8,398 nt of DNA, from positions 1-8,398 of the forward strand of contig JAUSNQ010000210.1 of NCBI GenBank assembly GCA_030655595.1, read 5' to 3'. How positions within the stretch are numbered: the first letter of the stretch is position 1; every line of letters starts with the position of its first letter. This DNA is from Paludibacter sp. Lineage in GTDB: Bacteria > Bacteroidota > Bacteroidia > Bacteroidales > Paludibacteraceae. Made by a program: the position numbers and the translations under genes. The notes below the pieces were generated by a model. It saw only the letters and a program-made list of their open reading frames with translations, ran no database searches and was not told the origin of the DNA. Below, one piece after another: positions 1 through 6,757 of this stretch.

Positions 1-23
1 AAAAAGTATACATAACGAATAAT

Positions 24-677
24 TTATTTTGAATATGCGATGATTTTTTCCAAATAACGAATTTGGTCTGCAAAGTAAATACTTTTTTTCGGATTAATCA
101 AATTTAATTGATTCAATACCTCAATTGCTTCCCTGTATCTCTTTTCCCTGATGTACTGCTTGGATTTGTCTTCCAAAGTGACGGCATCATCCTGCTCATC
201 ATATTTAAAATAATCAATAACGGGTACTAATACTATTGGTTCATTGGGAGGAGATTTTTCTTTACTTTCAATTGCCAGTAGAGCTCTTGAAGCTTTTAAA
301 CTTTCAGCAATTTTCTTCAAAGACAAACGTGCATCGCCGCCTTCTGACTCGGCAACTTCCAGCAAATCGAAATAGCTACCGGTGAATTTGGGATCACGTT
401 GCTGTTGATTTGCCTGTTGATTTAATTTCTTTTCCGGATAAAGATAGAAATACAACCACCTGCGATCGGCAGCATAAAATGCCGTCAAATCAACCTGTGA
501 TTCAAAGTGTATGCTATTTGACTTTTGTAAAGATTTCAACCACAACAACCTGGTCTGATAGAAATAGGGATATCTTTCAGTCAGGATTTTCAAATCGGAA
601 GCATGTTGACCTTCAACGGTATCCGGATGATTAATCAATTTGGTAAAATCAGCTGCAGTCATTTCCACAATTCGCAA
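24..677 (-). CDS. Conserved hypothetical protein with C-terminal TPR-like helices
   Basis: The 217-residue product has no signal peptide or membrane segment and is probably cytoplasmic. The N-terminal half is rich in aromatic residues (YPYFYQTRLLWLKSLQ around residues 35-50, then FYAADRRWLYFYLYP around 67-81). The middle is hydrophilic and low in complexity. The C-terminus (about 168-212) reads like one tetratricopeptide helix pair (YIREKRYREAIEVLNQLN) followed by NPKKSIYFADQIRYLEK, a pattern I recognise from Bacteroidetes conserved hypotheticals. It lies 18 bases behind the lptE-like gene on the same strand, so co-transcription is likely. Start: Met1 is followed by Met6 (662), and the latter, giving MTAADF, is an equally good start. 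The function is unknown. A TPR-like tail suggests protein-protein contact, and the operon suggests an envelope-related role, but both are inference. Confidence 0.8.
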   Translation of the reverse strand: MRIVEMTAADFTKLINHPDTVEGQHASDLKILTERYPYFYQTRLLWLKSLQKSNSIHFESQVDLTAFYAADRRWLYFYLYPEKKLNQQANQQQRDPKFTGSYFDLLEVAESEGGDARLSLKKIAESLKASRALLAIESKEKSPPNEPIVLVPVIDYFKYDEQDDAVTLEDKSKQYIREKRYREAIEVLNQLNLINPKKSIYFADQIRYLEKIIAYSK

Positions 678-695
678 TTAGTTATTCGGGAGTAT

Positions 696-1259
696 TTACC
701 ATTTCGCAACCGTATCGTTGTAAATATTATCGGCAATGTCTTCAATGATGGTAGTCAACAACTCATCCTGCACCTCGGTAATCATCCTGTTGCTGTCAAA
801 CGAGTTAAAAGCAATGTATTTCTTCTCAAAATCATCTTCAGGATTTTGATTGTTGGTAAAACGCACATTGATGGTAACTGTCAGTTTGGTTTCCGCTGAA
901 TAGGAGTCCTGACCAATAGACATTGGGGTCAATTGATAACCCACGATTTCACCTTCAAGCTCCAAATCTCCACCATTCTTCAATACCTTCAAGCGAGTTT
1001 GTTTTGAGTATTTATCACGCAGTTTTTCAGAAAATTCCTGAGCAAGTGGAGGATGAATTAACTCTGCCACATTGTTAAAATCAACGATTGATATTGATTT
1101 TGTTTTGGCATAGTCGATTGATGCCCCATTGAACGTATAGGAAATCAGGCAAGAATTAAAAAACAGCACAAAAAATGCAAACACCGACCATTTAATCAGT
1201 TTGATTATCAGCATCCACGTGATTATCTTGTTGTTCTTAAGCAATTTACTCCAGTCCAT
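696..1259 (-). CDS. lptE: LptE-like LPS assembly lipoprotein
   Basis: This is a likely outer-membrane lipoprotein that plugs LptD during lipopolysaccharide insertion. A hydrophobic signal segment (about residues 17-34) ends in the lipobox-like FFNSC with Cys37. The mature part starts with SYTFNGASIDY, followed by HPPLAQEFSEKLRD, GGDLELEGEIVGYQLTP and TKLTVTINVRFTN, the pattern of the Bacteroidetes LptE family; length is also typical. The annotated start overlaps the end of the upstream activator gene by 14 bases, implying translational coupling. An alternative start at Met16 (1214) would give a compact 21-residue signal peptide before the Cys, which resembles other lipoproteins better; the upstream start has a more A-rich leader. 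No separate promoter is visible, so expression probably depends on the activator gene's promoter. LptE sequences are poorly conserved between phyla, so the assignment rests on family resemblance and lipobox. Confidence 0.85.
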   Translation of the reverse strand: MDWSKLLKNNKIITWMLIIKLIKWSVFAFFVLFFNSCLISYTFNGASIDYAKTKSISIVDFNNVAELIHPPLAQEFSEKLRDKYSKQTRLKVLKNGGDLELEGEIVGYQLTPMSIGQDSYSAETKLTVTINVRFTNNQNPEDDFEKKYIAFNSFDSNRMITEVQDELLTTIIEDIADNIYNDTVAKW

Positions 1260-2556
1260 ATTCTTTTATTTTTCGATACAAAGTTCGTTCCGATATCTTC
1301 AATTCATCTGCTGCTGCCTTTCTTCTACCACGGTGTTTTTCAAGTGTTCTTCCAATCATCTGTTTTTCCATATCTTCCAAACTAGTTGGTTCATGAATAG
1401 GTTCTACCTCCTGAAACTCCTCAGCATCCTGATAACCAAGATCATCCACATCAGGATGAAAAGAACTGCTCTTTTTATATTTCTTTTCCGGAGCCATCTC
1501 TCTTTCGTGGCTTGAAAGAATCACTTCTTTTTTATCAACAAGATGAGCAGGATAATCAACATCAAAATGAGGTGAAGGCGTATGCTGACCATTCATGATG
1601 TCATGCACAAGCTTTTTCAACTCATTCATATCATTCTTCATATCAAACAAAACCTGATAGAGGATTTCACGTTCACTATTGAATGTTTTTTTATCCATCT
1701 GACCGGCAAACAAAGCCGGCAAACGCTCCATTTCCTCGTTTGGCAAATAGATTTTCAGAATATTAGCTGAAATATCACGCTGTTGTTCGATGACAGAAAT
1801 CTGTTCGGTTATATTTTTCAGCTGACGAATATTGCCGTTCCAGTAATAATTGGCAAGCATTGCTTTCGCATCATCGGTCAGTTTGATTGGTGGCATGCGA
1901 TATTTATCTGCAAAGTCTGATGCGAATTTTCTGAAAAGAAGCACGATATCTTCCTTTCTTTCCCTCAGAGGTGGCACAAAAATAGGTACGGTATTCAGTC
2001 TGTAAAACAAATCTTCTCTGAATCTTCCATCCCTGATTGCTTGTTTCATAACACGATTTGTTGCAGCTACCACGCGCACATTGGTCTTTAATATTTTGGA
2101 AGAACCTACTTTAATGAATTCGCCTGCTTCAAGCACACGCAACAATCTAACCTGGGTGGATAACGGCAATTCTCCAACTTCATCCAAGAAGATAGTCCCA
2201 CCATCCGCAACTTCAAAATAGCCTTTGCGGTCGCCCGTAGCCCCGGTAAATGAACCCTTTTCGTGACCAAATAACTCTGAATCAATCGTCCCTTCTGGAA
2301 TTGCTCCACAGTTAACAGGAATGTAAGGTCCATGTTTTCTGTGACTATATTGATGTATAATTTGCGGAAAATTCTCTTTCCCTACACCACTTTCACCTGT
2401 TATCAACACTGATAAATCGGTTGCAGCAACCTGCACTGCAATATCGATGGCCCTATTTAGCAACTCCGATGTTCCAATAATCCCATAACGTTGTTTAACC
2501 GCCTGTATTTCTGAATTTTGCATATTATTTAAACTGACTAACTGTAATTTTGGCAT
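1246..2556 (-). CDS. Sigma-54-dependent AAA+ transcriptional activator without receiver domain
   Basis: This is a bacterial enhancer-binding protein that would remodel RNA polymerase holding sigma-54 using ATP. A short N-terminal stretch leads straight into the AAA+ domain (about 25-260): Walker A GESGVGKE at 54-61, the sigma-54 contact loop GSFTGA at 101-106 (usual form GAFTGA), Walker B GGTIFLDE at 119-126, FREDLFYRLN at 179-188 with the arginine-finger region, and WNGNIRQL at 239-246 (usual W-P-G-N). A charged linker of unknown function spans about 275-390. A Fis-type helix-turn-helix fills 393-436 (GRRKAAADELKISERTLYRKIKEYG). There is no receiver, PAS or GAF domain, so how its activity is controlled cannot be seen. 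Met12 (2523) may be the true start: homologues I recall begin just before EIQxVKQR, and the candidate promoter at 2568 leaves almost no leader for Met1. Its end overlaps lptE by 14 bases. Confidence 0.93.
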   Translation of the reverse strand: MPKLQLVSLNNMQNSEIQAVKQRYGIIGTSELLNRAIDIAVQVAATDLSVLITGESGVGKENFPQIIHQYSHRKHGPYIPVNCGAIPEGTIDSELFGHEKGSFTGATGDRKGYFEVADGGTIFLDEVGELPLSTQVRLLRVLEAGEFIKVGSSKILKTNVRVVAATNRVMKQAIRDGRFREDLFYRLNTVPIFVPPLRERKEDIVLLFRKFASDFADKYRMPPIKLTDDAKAMLANYYWNGNIRQLKNITEQISVIEQQRDISANILKIYLPNEEMERLPALFAGQMDKKTFNSEREILYQVLFDMKNDMNELKKLVHDIMNGQHTPSPHFDVDYPAHLVDKKEVILSSHEREMAPEKKYKKSSSFHPDVDDLGYQDAEEFQEVEPIHEPTSLEDMEKQMIGRTLEKHRGRRKAAADELKISERTLYRKIKEYGLE

Positions 2557-2567
2557 ATTGTAACTGA

Positions 2568-2575
2568 CAAAATTA
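2568..2575 (-). promoter_or_regulatory. Candidate -7 box for the activator-lptE-TPR operon
   Basis: On the minus strand this reads TAATTTTG, matching the Bacteroidetes consensus TAnnTTTG. Transcription would start near 2561, giving a leader of about 38 bases to Met12 but only about 5 to Met1 of the activator. No clear -33 TTTG is seen. An inverted repeat lies directly upstream. Confidence 0.5.
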
Positions 2576-2578
2576 ATG

Positions 2579-2593
2579 CTTTTCGGGGAAAAG
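2579..2593. repeat. Perfect 6-bp inverted repeat (possible operator)
   Basis: The sequence is CTTTTC-GGG-GAAAAG, with perfect arms and a 3-base spacer. It sits between where the -33 and -7 elements of the activator promoter would be, a typical place for a repressor site. Function is inferred from position only. Confidence 0.4.
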
Positions 2594-2598
2594 ATGCG

Positions 2599-2613
2599 AT
2601 TTTTTGAAAAAAT
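2599..2613. repeat. Perfect 7-bp A/T inverted repeat
   Basis: The sequence is ATTTTTT-G-AAAAAAT, lying 5 bases beyond the first inverted repeat and upstream of the activator promoter. It could be a bent UP-like element or a second protein site; in AT-rich DNA a chance origin is also plausible. Confidence 0.3.
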
Positions 2614-2625
2614 TAATGTTTGACT

Positions 2626-2666
2626 GAAAAAAACAACCCCCTGCAGGAAGAAATTCCGACAGGAGG
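2626..2666 (-). terminator. Intrinsic terminator behind the winged-helix gene
   Basis: Read on the minus strand, CCTCCTG (2666-2660) pairs with CAGGGGG (2643-2637) over 7 bp with one G-U pair. Inside the loop GGAA and TTCC extend the stem. It is followed by TTG and a run of seven T (2633-2627). The third base pair is G-U only in the minus-strand RNA and a C-A mismatch in the plus-strand RNA, which supports minus orientation. It lies 28 bases beyond the stop codon of the small gene and separates it from the activator operon. Confidence 0.72.
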
Positions 2667-2693
2667 CTTGAAGATATACGTCTGGAAAGCTAT

Positions 2694-2873
2694 TTATACT
2701 TTAGGTTGCCAGAAACAATTTTTGGGAGATTCGATAGCGCCCTCAGTTTTTAATTGTTTCATCGCTATATCAACTGCCTTTCTGTCGAGTCGGGTTAGTT
2801 CTACAATTTTGCCTGCATTTAAAGGCATTCCAGCTTCTTGCATAGCCTTAAAAACCTGATTTTTTGGTTCCAT
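2694..2873 (-). CDS. Small winged-helix-like DNA-binding protein (59 aa)
   Basis: A 59-residue reading frame starts at ATG 2873 and stops with TAA at 2694. The product is MEPKNQVFKAMQEAGMPLNA, then GKIVELTRLDRKAVDIAMKQ, then LKTEGAIESPKNCFWQPKV. The order fits a minimal winged helix: helix 1 (5-15), then PLNAGKIVELTRLD (helix 2), RKAVDIAMKQLKTEG (recognition helix), and a short wing with IESPKNCFWQP. I recognise the pattern of small MarR-like proteins with 'KAGEIAELTGLDKKEV...KELKKEG.I.SPKRCYY'. It has a -7-like box 31 bases upstream of its start and a terminator behind it, so it seems to be its own transcription unit between tyrA and the activator operon. The target is unknown. It could regulate its neighbours, but there is no direct evidence. 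It lacks the dimerisation helices of full MarR proteins. Confidence 0.82.
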   Translation of the reverse strand: MEPKNQVFKAMQEAGMPLNAGKIVELTRLDRKAVDIAMKQLKTEGAIESPKNCFWQPKV

Positions 2874-2903
2874 AATTATTTATATTTACGATTTAATTAT
2901 TTT

Positions 2904-2911
2904 CAAATATA
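2904..2911 (-). promoter_or_regulatory. Candidate -7 box for the small winged-helix gene
   Basis: On the minus strand this reads TATATTTG, a full match to TAnnTTTG. It would start RNA near 2897 and give a leader of about 24 bases to the ATG at 2873. A -33 TTG lies about 23 bases upstream of the box, slightly further than usual. Confidence 0.5.
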
Positions 2912-2929
2912 CAATTTTGAGGTGTTATT

Positions 2930-3703
2930 CTACTCAATATTTTTACGTACTTGTTTTAGAAACTGATGCATACGTTCAGAATCTTTCTTATCAATAATAT
3001 CTAACAATGACTTGAGTTCATTGCGAATATTATTCAATTGCTCAGGCGTATAAGGATTAAAAAGAATTTCAGTCAACAGATAATCATCTTCCGACAAGAG
3101 TCCTTTCGCAATATCCATGTGCCTTTTGAAAGTTGTTCCCGGCGCCTCTTGAGGCTTCATAACCGATGCAAATACAAGGGTTGAAGCAAAAGGAATCGAT
3201 AAAGAATAGGCAATTGTCTGGTCATGTTCCTCAAACGTATATTCAAAGATATTCAAACGTAAAGAGCCATATAAATCTTTATAAAAAGCTTTGCCCATGT
3301 GATCTGATTCTGCAATGATGATTGCACTTTGAGCACTCAGGTTGTCTAATGTTGCGAAAGTTGGACCAAACATCGGGTGGGTAGACACGTAGCGCATGCC
3401 GGTTGAACCATAATAATCTTTTAATCCTGTTTTAACAGATGCAATATCAGAAATAATGCAATCCTTAGGCAGAAAAGGCAATAGCTTTTGAAAAGCATCT
3501 ATGGTGTATTTGAGTGTAACGCAGTTGATAACAAGTTCGGGCTGAAACTCACGGATTTCCTCATATTCAGTCATCCGCAAAGTGTTGAACACAAAACGCA
3601 AACGTTTTGCATCCGTATCGAACAAAGCAACTTCGTGTTGAAAACACAAAACATCTGTCAGAAATGTGCCCATTTTACCGGCACCTAGTACAAGAATCTT
3701 CAT
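2930..3703 (-). CDS. tyrA: Prephenate dehydrogenase (monofunctional, short form)
   Basis: It would oxidise and decarboxylate prephenate to 4-hydroxyphenylpyruvate, the tyrosine branch of aromatic amino acid synthesis, in the cytoplasm. The N-terminal Rossmann domain has VLGAGKMG (5-12) and an acidic residue at the end of the second strand (FDTD, Asp29), which points to NAD+ rather than NADP+. SDIASVKT (85-92) and HPMFGP (109-114, His109 the likely catalytic histidine) are the family's active-site signatures. The remaining residues to 257 are helical, as expected for the dimerisation domain. There is no chorismate mutase or ACT domain; at 257 residues it is near the short end of the family. 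The neighbours are not aromatic-pathway genes. A -7 box lies upstream at 3741. Arogenate use instead of prephenate cannot be excluded from sequence. Confidence 0.88.
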   Translation of the reverse strand: MKILVLGAGKMGTFLTDVLCFQHEVALFDTDAKRLRFVFNTLRMTEYEEIREFQPELVINCVTLKYTIDAFQKLLPFLPKDCIISDIASVKTGLKDYYGSTGMRYVSTHPMFGPTFATLDNLSAQSAIIIAESDHMGKAFYKDLYGSLRLNIFEYTFEEHDQTIAYSLSIPFASTLVFASVMKPQEAPGTTFKRHMDIAKGLLSEDDYLLTEILFNPYTPEQLNNIRNELKSLLDIIDKKDSERMHQFLKQVRKNIE

Positions 3704-3740
3704 CAGTTAGTGATTGAAATGTAAACGAGAAATTACGGAG

Positions 3741-3748
3741 CAAAGGTA
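3741..3748 (-). promoter_or_regulatory. Candidate -7 box for tyrA
   Basis: On the minus strand this reads TACCTTTG, an exact TAnnTTTG match in the 51-base gap between the MFS gene and tyrA. Predicted RNA start is near 3734, giving about 30 bases of leader. No clear -33 element is seen. Confidence 0.55.
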
Positions 3749-3754
3749 AATAAA

Positions 3755-5032
3755 TTATTTTTTCTTTCCGAAAACCGGATCAATTTTTATGACTGATGCT
3801 ACAACCACTGTTGGTATAGTTAAAAGCATGATAATTATGAAAAATAATTGATAACCAACTGCCTCTTGTAACCAACCGGCAAACATGCCAGGCAGCATCA
3901 TACCCAATGCCATAAAACCCGTGGCAAAAGCATAATGAGCAGTTTTAAACTCACCATCAGCAACATAAATCATGTACATCAAAAAAGCTGCAAACCCGAA
4001 GCCATATCCAAACTGTTCAATCGCCACGCAGCCAACGACCGTCAGATAATTAGCAGGCTGAAAAAAAGACATATAAACATACACCGCATTGGGTAAAGTA
4101 ATAAACAAAGCCATTGGAATCAACCAGAATTTCAGCCCTTTGAATGAAATTGCAAAACCACCCAAAATACCACCCAAAACCAGCGCAATTACACCAACAG
4201 TACCATAAGCAAGTCCGACTTGCTCAGTACTCAATCCCAATCCGCCAATATCTACAGGATCAAGCATAAACGGAGAAGCCAGTTTCACCAGCATCGCTTC
4301 ACCAAGTCGATAAATCAAGAAAAAAGTCAGGGAAAGCAGAATTCCTTTTTTCTTGAAAAAAGTTTTAAAAGTAATCCAGAATGCTTGAAAAGTTTGATTT
4401 GGATTGACTAACTCCTTCGTCTTATCAGATTCCGGTTTCGGCAAAGCTAGTCGGTGGTAAAGGGTTAGCAAAATAAATATACCGGCAATTACAAAGAATG
4501 TAATGCTCCAGGAGAACCTGATATTTCCGGTAACACGCTCCATTGCTCCTGCAAAAATTATCAACAAGCCCTGACCTGAAATCATTGCCAATCGATAAAA
4601 CGTACTCCTGATGCCAACAAAAAATGCTTGTTTCTCCTCGGTTAAAGCCAGCATATAAAAACCATCGGCAGCAATGTCATGCGTAGCAGAGCTAAAAGCC
4701 ATCAGCCAAAAGACAAGGAGGGTTGCCTGAAAGTAAAATGGCATGGGTATGAGCAAGGCAATTCCTGCGAAACCAGCTCCAATCAATAACTGCATGGTCA
4801 CAATCCACCATCGTTTTGTCGACAATAAATCTACAATCGGACTCCAGAAAGGTTTGATAACCCATGGCAAATATAACCAGCTGGTATAAAGTGCAATATC
4901 CGTATTGGAAATTCCAAATCTTTTGTACATGATTACCGAGACAGTCATAACCATTACGTAAGGAATTCCTTGTGCGAAATAAAGCGTTGGAATCCATTTC
5001 CAGGGATTCATCGATTTTTCTGTTTGTGTCAT
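3755..5032 (-). CDS. AmpG-like MFS transporter
   Basis: A 425-residue inner-membrane permease with about twelve hydrophobic segments. It belongs to the major facilitator superfamily, AmpG/PAT-like branch: the N-terminal NPWKWIPTLYFAQGIPY (9-25), LPWVIKPFWSPIVD (55-68) and HDIAADGF (118-124) correspond to AmpG family signatures. AmpG proteins import anhydromuropeptides (GlcNAc-anhydroMurNAc peptides) for cell wall recycling; the substrate here is inferred from family only and other sugar or acyl-CoA substrates are possible. The central loop after segment six (about 197-225) is hydrophilic, as in MFS proteins, and the tail is lysine-rich. The start at 5032 precedes the first membrane segment by only a few residues; Met8 is an alternative. 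It lies 58 bases behind the exosortase-like gene and could be in the same transcript; no own promoter box was found. No peptidoglycan-recycling gene is next to it. Confidence 0.87.
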   Translation of the reverse strand: MTQTEKSMNPWKWIPTLYFAQGIPYVMVMTVSVIMYKRFGISNTDIALYTSWLYLPWVIKPFWSPIVDLLSTKRWWIVTMQLLIGAGFAGIALLIPMPFYFQATLLVFWLMAFSSATHDIAADGFYMLALTEEKQAFFVGIRSTFYRLAMISGQGLLIIFAGAMERVTGNIRFSWSITFFVIAGIFILLTLYHRLALPKPESDKTKELVNPNQTFQAFWITFKTFFKKKGILLSLTFFLIYRLGEAMLVKLASPFMLDPVDIGGLGLSTEQVGLAYGTVGVIALVLGGILGGFAISFKGLKFWLIPMALFITLPNAVYVYMSFFQPANYLTVVGCVAIEQFGYGFGFAAFLMYMIYVADGEFKTAHYAFATGFMALGMMLPGMFAGWLQEAVGYQLFFIIIMLLTIPTVVVASVIKIDPVFGKKK

Positions 5033-5090
5033 TTAAATGGTTTTATTAGATTGGCAATGATGATTATTAAACATTATTTTAAAGGCTATG

Positions 5091-5654
5091 TTATTTTCTG
5101 ATTTTTCCTCTGACTTTTTCCTCCCAAAGTATCCACATCAAAAAAATCACACCATAATAGAGATATTTATATAAACCTTCGTGTAAAAACTCAAAACTTT
5201 CGGGGCGTTCTTTGATGGCTGAAGTAATCATTACGATTCTAAAAATATTGAACAGATATACTACGACCAATCCAGCGGGGATAAACCACAACTTTTTCAA
5301 AAACGGACCATAATAAAATGCGATGATTACAAAGAAAATATAGGCTTGCTTAATACCCGTACATGCCCAGACTAAGCGCACAGCAATATCATTATCATGT
5401 CTGATGATATTAGTTCCATCCAGCACTACCGGATATCCCCAAAATATCAGAATTTTGTAAACCACCTGAGCCACATGATCAACCATGAAGTTAAATCCGG
5501 CAGTTAAATCGATCCCGAAGAATGTCACCAGATTATTTGATTCATCGCCCAACATGGTGAATTTCCAGAAAAAATGGGATACCAAAAGAATGACAAAAAA
5601 GTAAAAAACTCCTTTTAAAGGAACAAGTTTTTGGGGTAGTTTAAATTTTGACAT
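5091..5654 (-). CDS. Exosortase/archaeosortase family membrane protein
   Basis: A 187-residue polytopic membrane protein with about five hydrophobic segments (roughly 16-34, 55-74, 103-117, 122-145, 164-178). The exosortase/archaeosortase catalytic residues are in place: Cys98 in WACTGIKQ, Arg139 in NIFR (136-139) and His158 in FLHEGLYKY. The family are transpeptidase-like enzymes that recognise C-terminal sorting signals of surface proteins (PEP-CTERM and others) and cut them after membrane insertion. It lies 11 bases behind tsaD on the same strand and so is probably co-transcribed with it. No sorting-signal substrate (short C-terminal motif, membrane helix, Arg-rich tail) is seen in the complete proteins of this window. 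The length is short compared with classic 250-300 residue EpsH-type exosortases and close to the short Bacteroidetes forms such as XrtF; which subfamily it belongs to is not settled. Confidence 0.87.
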   Translation of the reverse strand: MSKFKLPQKLVPLKGVFYFFVILLVSHFFWKFTMLGDESNNLVTFFGIDLTAGFNFMVDHVAQVVYKILIFWGYPVVLDGTNIIRHDNDIAVRLVWACTGIKQAYIFFVIIAFYYGPFLKKLWFIPAGLVVVYLFNIFRIVMITSAIKERPESFEFLHEGLYKYLYYGVIFLMWILWEEKVRGKIRK

Positions 5655-5665
5655 TGTAATAAAAT

Positions 5666-6694
5666 TTAAAATATATTACTAATTCTTGCATATGGTACTT
5701 CTCCTAAAGCACAAAAATCTTTTTTCAGATATTTAAAATAGCCTGTAATGGCTATCATCGCAGCATTATCAGTGGTAAATTCGATTGGAGGAATAAAAAT
5801 ATCCCATCCATTTCGTTTCCCTTCATCAACAAAAGCCTTCCTCAAAGCTGAATTTGCAGAAACACCACCCGCAACAGCCAACTGATTGACATTCAAGTCC
5901 TTTGCAGCCAATTTCAATTTCTTCATCAAGACATCTACAATGGTATCTTGCAAAGAAGCACATAAATCATGTAGATTTTCTGCTACAAAATCCGGATTTT
6001 CTTTTACTTTATCGCGCAAAAGGTATAAAAATGATGTTTTGAGCCCACTAAAACTGTAGTTGTAATCAGCAATTTGTGGTTTGGCCAATTTAAATGCTTT
6101 TGGATTACCTGTTTGTGCCAACCGATCGATATACGGTCCGCCCGGATAGGGAAGTCCCATCACCTTGGCACATTTATCAAAAGCCTCTCCGGCAGCATCA
6201 TCAATTGTCTGACCAATCACTTCCATGTCCGTATAAGAGCGTGTTAAAATAATTTGCGAATTCCCTCCGGATACCAACAAGCACAAGAAAGGAAATGCTG
6301 GTTGCTTTTCACTTTTCTTTTGCTGACTGATAAAATGCGCCAAAACGTGCGCTTGTAAATGATTCACTTCTATCAAGGGTATTTCCAATGCCTGAGATAA
6401 ACCTTTTGCAAAAGAAGCCCCTACTAATAAAGACCCCAACAGACCGGGACCACGTGTAAAGGCTACAGCCGACAATTCAGACTTATCAACCCCGGCTGCT
6501 TGTAATGCTTCATGCACAACAGGAATGATGTTCTGTTGATGCGCCCGTGAGGCCAATTCTGGAACTACCCCACCATACCGTTCGTGCACAGACTGATTGG
6601 CGATGATATTCGACAACAAAACACCATTGCAAACGACTGAAGCCGATGTGTCGTCACACGATGATTCAATTCCTAAAATAAGGGTATTGGGCAT
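5666..6694 (-). CDS. tsaD: tRNA N6-adenosine threonylcarbamoyltransferase TsaD
   Basis: It transfers the threonylcarbamoyl group from TC-AMP to adenine 37 of tRNAs that read ANN codons, with TsaB and TsaE as partners, in the cytoplasm. The 342-residue length is typical. Signatures: GIESSCDDTS (8-17), GGVVPELASRAH (41-52), the metal-binding HLQAH (His112 and His116), VSGGNSQI, GEAFDKCAKVMGLPYPGGP, and the C-terminal TTDNAAMIA with Asp309 as the further metal ligand. The start ATG at 6694 gives the expected N-terminus. It heads a probable operon with the exosortase-like gene. A TACCTTTG box lies upstream at 6772, inside the 5' part of the divergent tamB reading frame. It is almost certainly essential or near-essential. 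Confidence 0.98.
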   Translation of the reverse strand: MPNTLILGIESSCDDTSASVVCNGVLLSNIIANQSVHERYGGVVPELASRAHQQNIIPVVHEALQAAGVDKSELSAVAFTRGPGLLGSLLVGASFAKGLSQALEIPLIEVNHLQAHVLAHFISQQKKSEKQPAFPFLCLLVSGGNSQIILTRSYTDMEVIGQTIDDAAGEAFDKCAKVMGLPYPGGPYIDRLAQTGNPKAFKLAKPQIADYNYSFSGLKTSFLYLLRDKVKENPDFVAENLHDLCASLQDTIVDVLMKKLKLAAKDLNVNQLAVAGGVSANSALRKAFVDEGKRNGWDIFIPPIEFTTDNAAMIAITGYFKYLKKDFCALGEVPYARISNIF

Positions 6695-6720
6695 GCTTTT
6701 TATTCAATAAATCTTATTAT

Positions 6721-6736
6721 CAATACGTTGTGTATT
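6721..6736 (+). promoter_or_regulatory. Candidate -33 region of tamB with small inverted repeat
   Basis: GTTG at 6727-6730 lies 19 bases upstream of the TAATTTTG box, the spacing expected for Bacteroidetes promoters. The same place carries a perfect 5-bp inverted repeat AATAC-GTTGT-GTATT (6722-6736). The repeat is short and could be chance. Confidence 0.35.
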
Positions 6737-6749
6737 CGAAACAATTTCC

Positions 6750-6757
6750 TAATTTTG
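6750..6757 (+). promoter_or_regulatory. Candidate -7 box for tamB
   Basis: This is TAATTTTG, an exact TAnnTTTG match with a TTG 19 bases upstream. It predicts RNA starts around 6763, yet the proposed TTG start codon of tamB (6755) lies within the box. So either the message starts further upstream or translation starts at a rarer codon. Confidence 0.5.

Noticed and set aside
1..23. Bases before the first gene
   Set aside because: Too short to support any feature; no hairpin terminator seen.
410..1515. Several plus-strand frames opposite the TPR-like, lptE and activator genes
   Set aside because: They are shadows of clear minus-strand genes and their products have no recognisable domains.
2545..2552. 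TAATTTTG on the plus strand
   Set aside because: It matches the -7 consensus but lies inside the start of the minus-strand activator gene with no plus-strand gene behind it.
2620..2859. Plus-strand frame of 79 codons
   Set aside because: It covers the terminator and the better supported minus-strand winged-helix gene, has no recognisable pattern in its product, and starts within the T-run side of the terminator.
5033..5090. Gap between the exosortase-like and MFS genes
   Set aside because: I looked for a -7 box or terminator hairpin and saw none convincing; read-through from the tsaD operon is possible.
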